This document shows positions 28,209 through 28,271 of a DNA stretch of 28,271 nucleotides, in pieces. Under the pieces are notes generated by a model. It saw nothing but the letters and a program-made list of their open reading frames with translations. It searched no databases and had not been told where the DNA came from. Made by a program: the position numbers and the translations under genes. The stretch comes from Pigoraptor vietnamica. Lineage: Eukaryota; Opisthokonta; Filasterea. Numbering within the stretch: the stretch's first letter is position 1; each line of letters starts with the position of its first letter. The stretch is from assembly GCA_943704525.1 (NCBI GenBank), contig CALSCQ010002262.1, positions 1-28,271 of the forward strand. Direction: 5' to 3'.

Positions 28209-28271
<63 letters not shown>
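28208..28271. repeat. TC microsatellite at the right edge
   Basis: Uninterrupted TC dinucleotide repeat running to the last base. Like the left edge, it probably marks where the assembly stopped. Confidence 0.97.

Overview
This window reads as a complete eukaryotic contig or scaffold fragment from a GC-rich, intron-bearing protist. Spliceosomal GT-AG introns interrupt five recognisable protein families in phase, and the coding exons have mostly G or C in third codon positions. Simple repeats (GT/CA, GA/TC) fill many introns and intergenic spaces. Both ends of the window run into dinucleotide repeats (GA then GT at the left, TC at the right), as expected where an assembly breaks. The gene set (TKL-type receptor kinase with an HGDLKS catalytic loop, RBR ligase, TIR protein, giant LamG/LRR secreted protein, RAD6) suits a free-living unicellular eukaryote such as an amoebozoan or a related protist. 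The sequence alone does not fix the lineage.

Layout, left to right. (1) 204-4820, minus: a receptor kinase with signal peptide, CD73-like 5'-nucleotidase ectodomain, one membrane helix and a TKL-like kinase; ten exons are visible and the 3' end runs off the window. (2) 5315-6981, plus: a two-helix membrane protein with a large Cys-containing loop, sharing a divergent promoter region with gene 1. (3) 7650-9617, minus: a type II membrane glycosyltransferase-like protein; genes 2 and 3 converge on a spacer holding a degenerate direct repeat. (4) 10190-12772, minus: an RBR-type E3 ubiquitin ligase in one exon. (5) 13436-22758, plus: a 2848-residue secreted multidomain protein (four LamG-like repeats, coiled coil, LRRs, EGF-like module) in six exons, divergent from gene 4. 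(6) 22926-23270, minus: a weak hypothetical ORF. (7) 23800-25291, plus: the RAD6/UBC2 ubiquitin-conjugating enzyme in six exons, one only 26 nt. (8) 25838-27794, minus: a membrane protein with a divergent TIR-like domain, a clear TIR domain and a C-terminal membrane helix.

The themes are cell-surface sensing and adhesion (genes 1, 2, 5, 8), ubiquitin signalling (genes 4 and 7) and secretory-pathway glycosylation (gene 3). Nothing indicates an operon: genes are on both strands and separately promoted. The most striking object is gene 1. Its nucleotidase-like ectodomain appears to have lost the metal-binding catalytic residues but kept the residues that in CD73 contact the nucleoside, suggesting an adenosine or nucleotide sensor wired to a kinase. 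The two-TIR membrane protein is the second candidate for undescribed biology.

Intron borders were assigned by eye from splice signals, reading-frame continuity and family alignments recalled from memory. No database or structure search was run.
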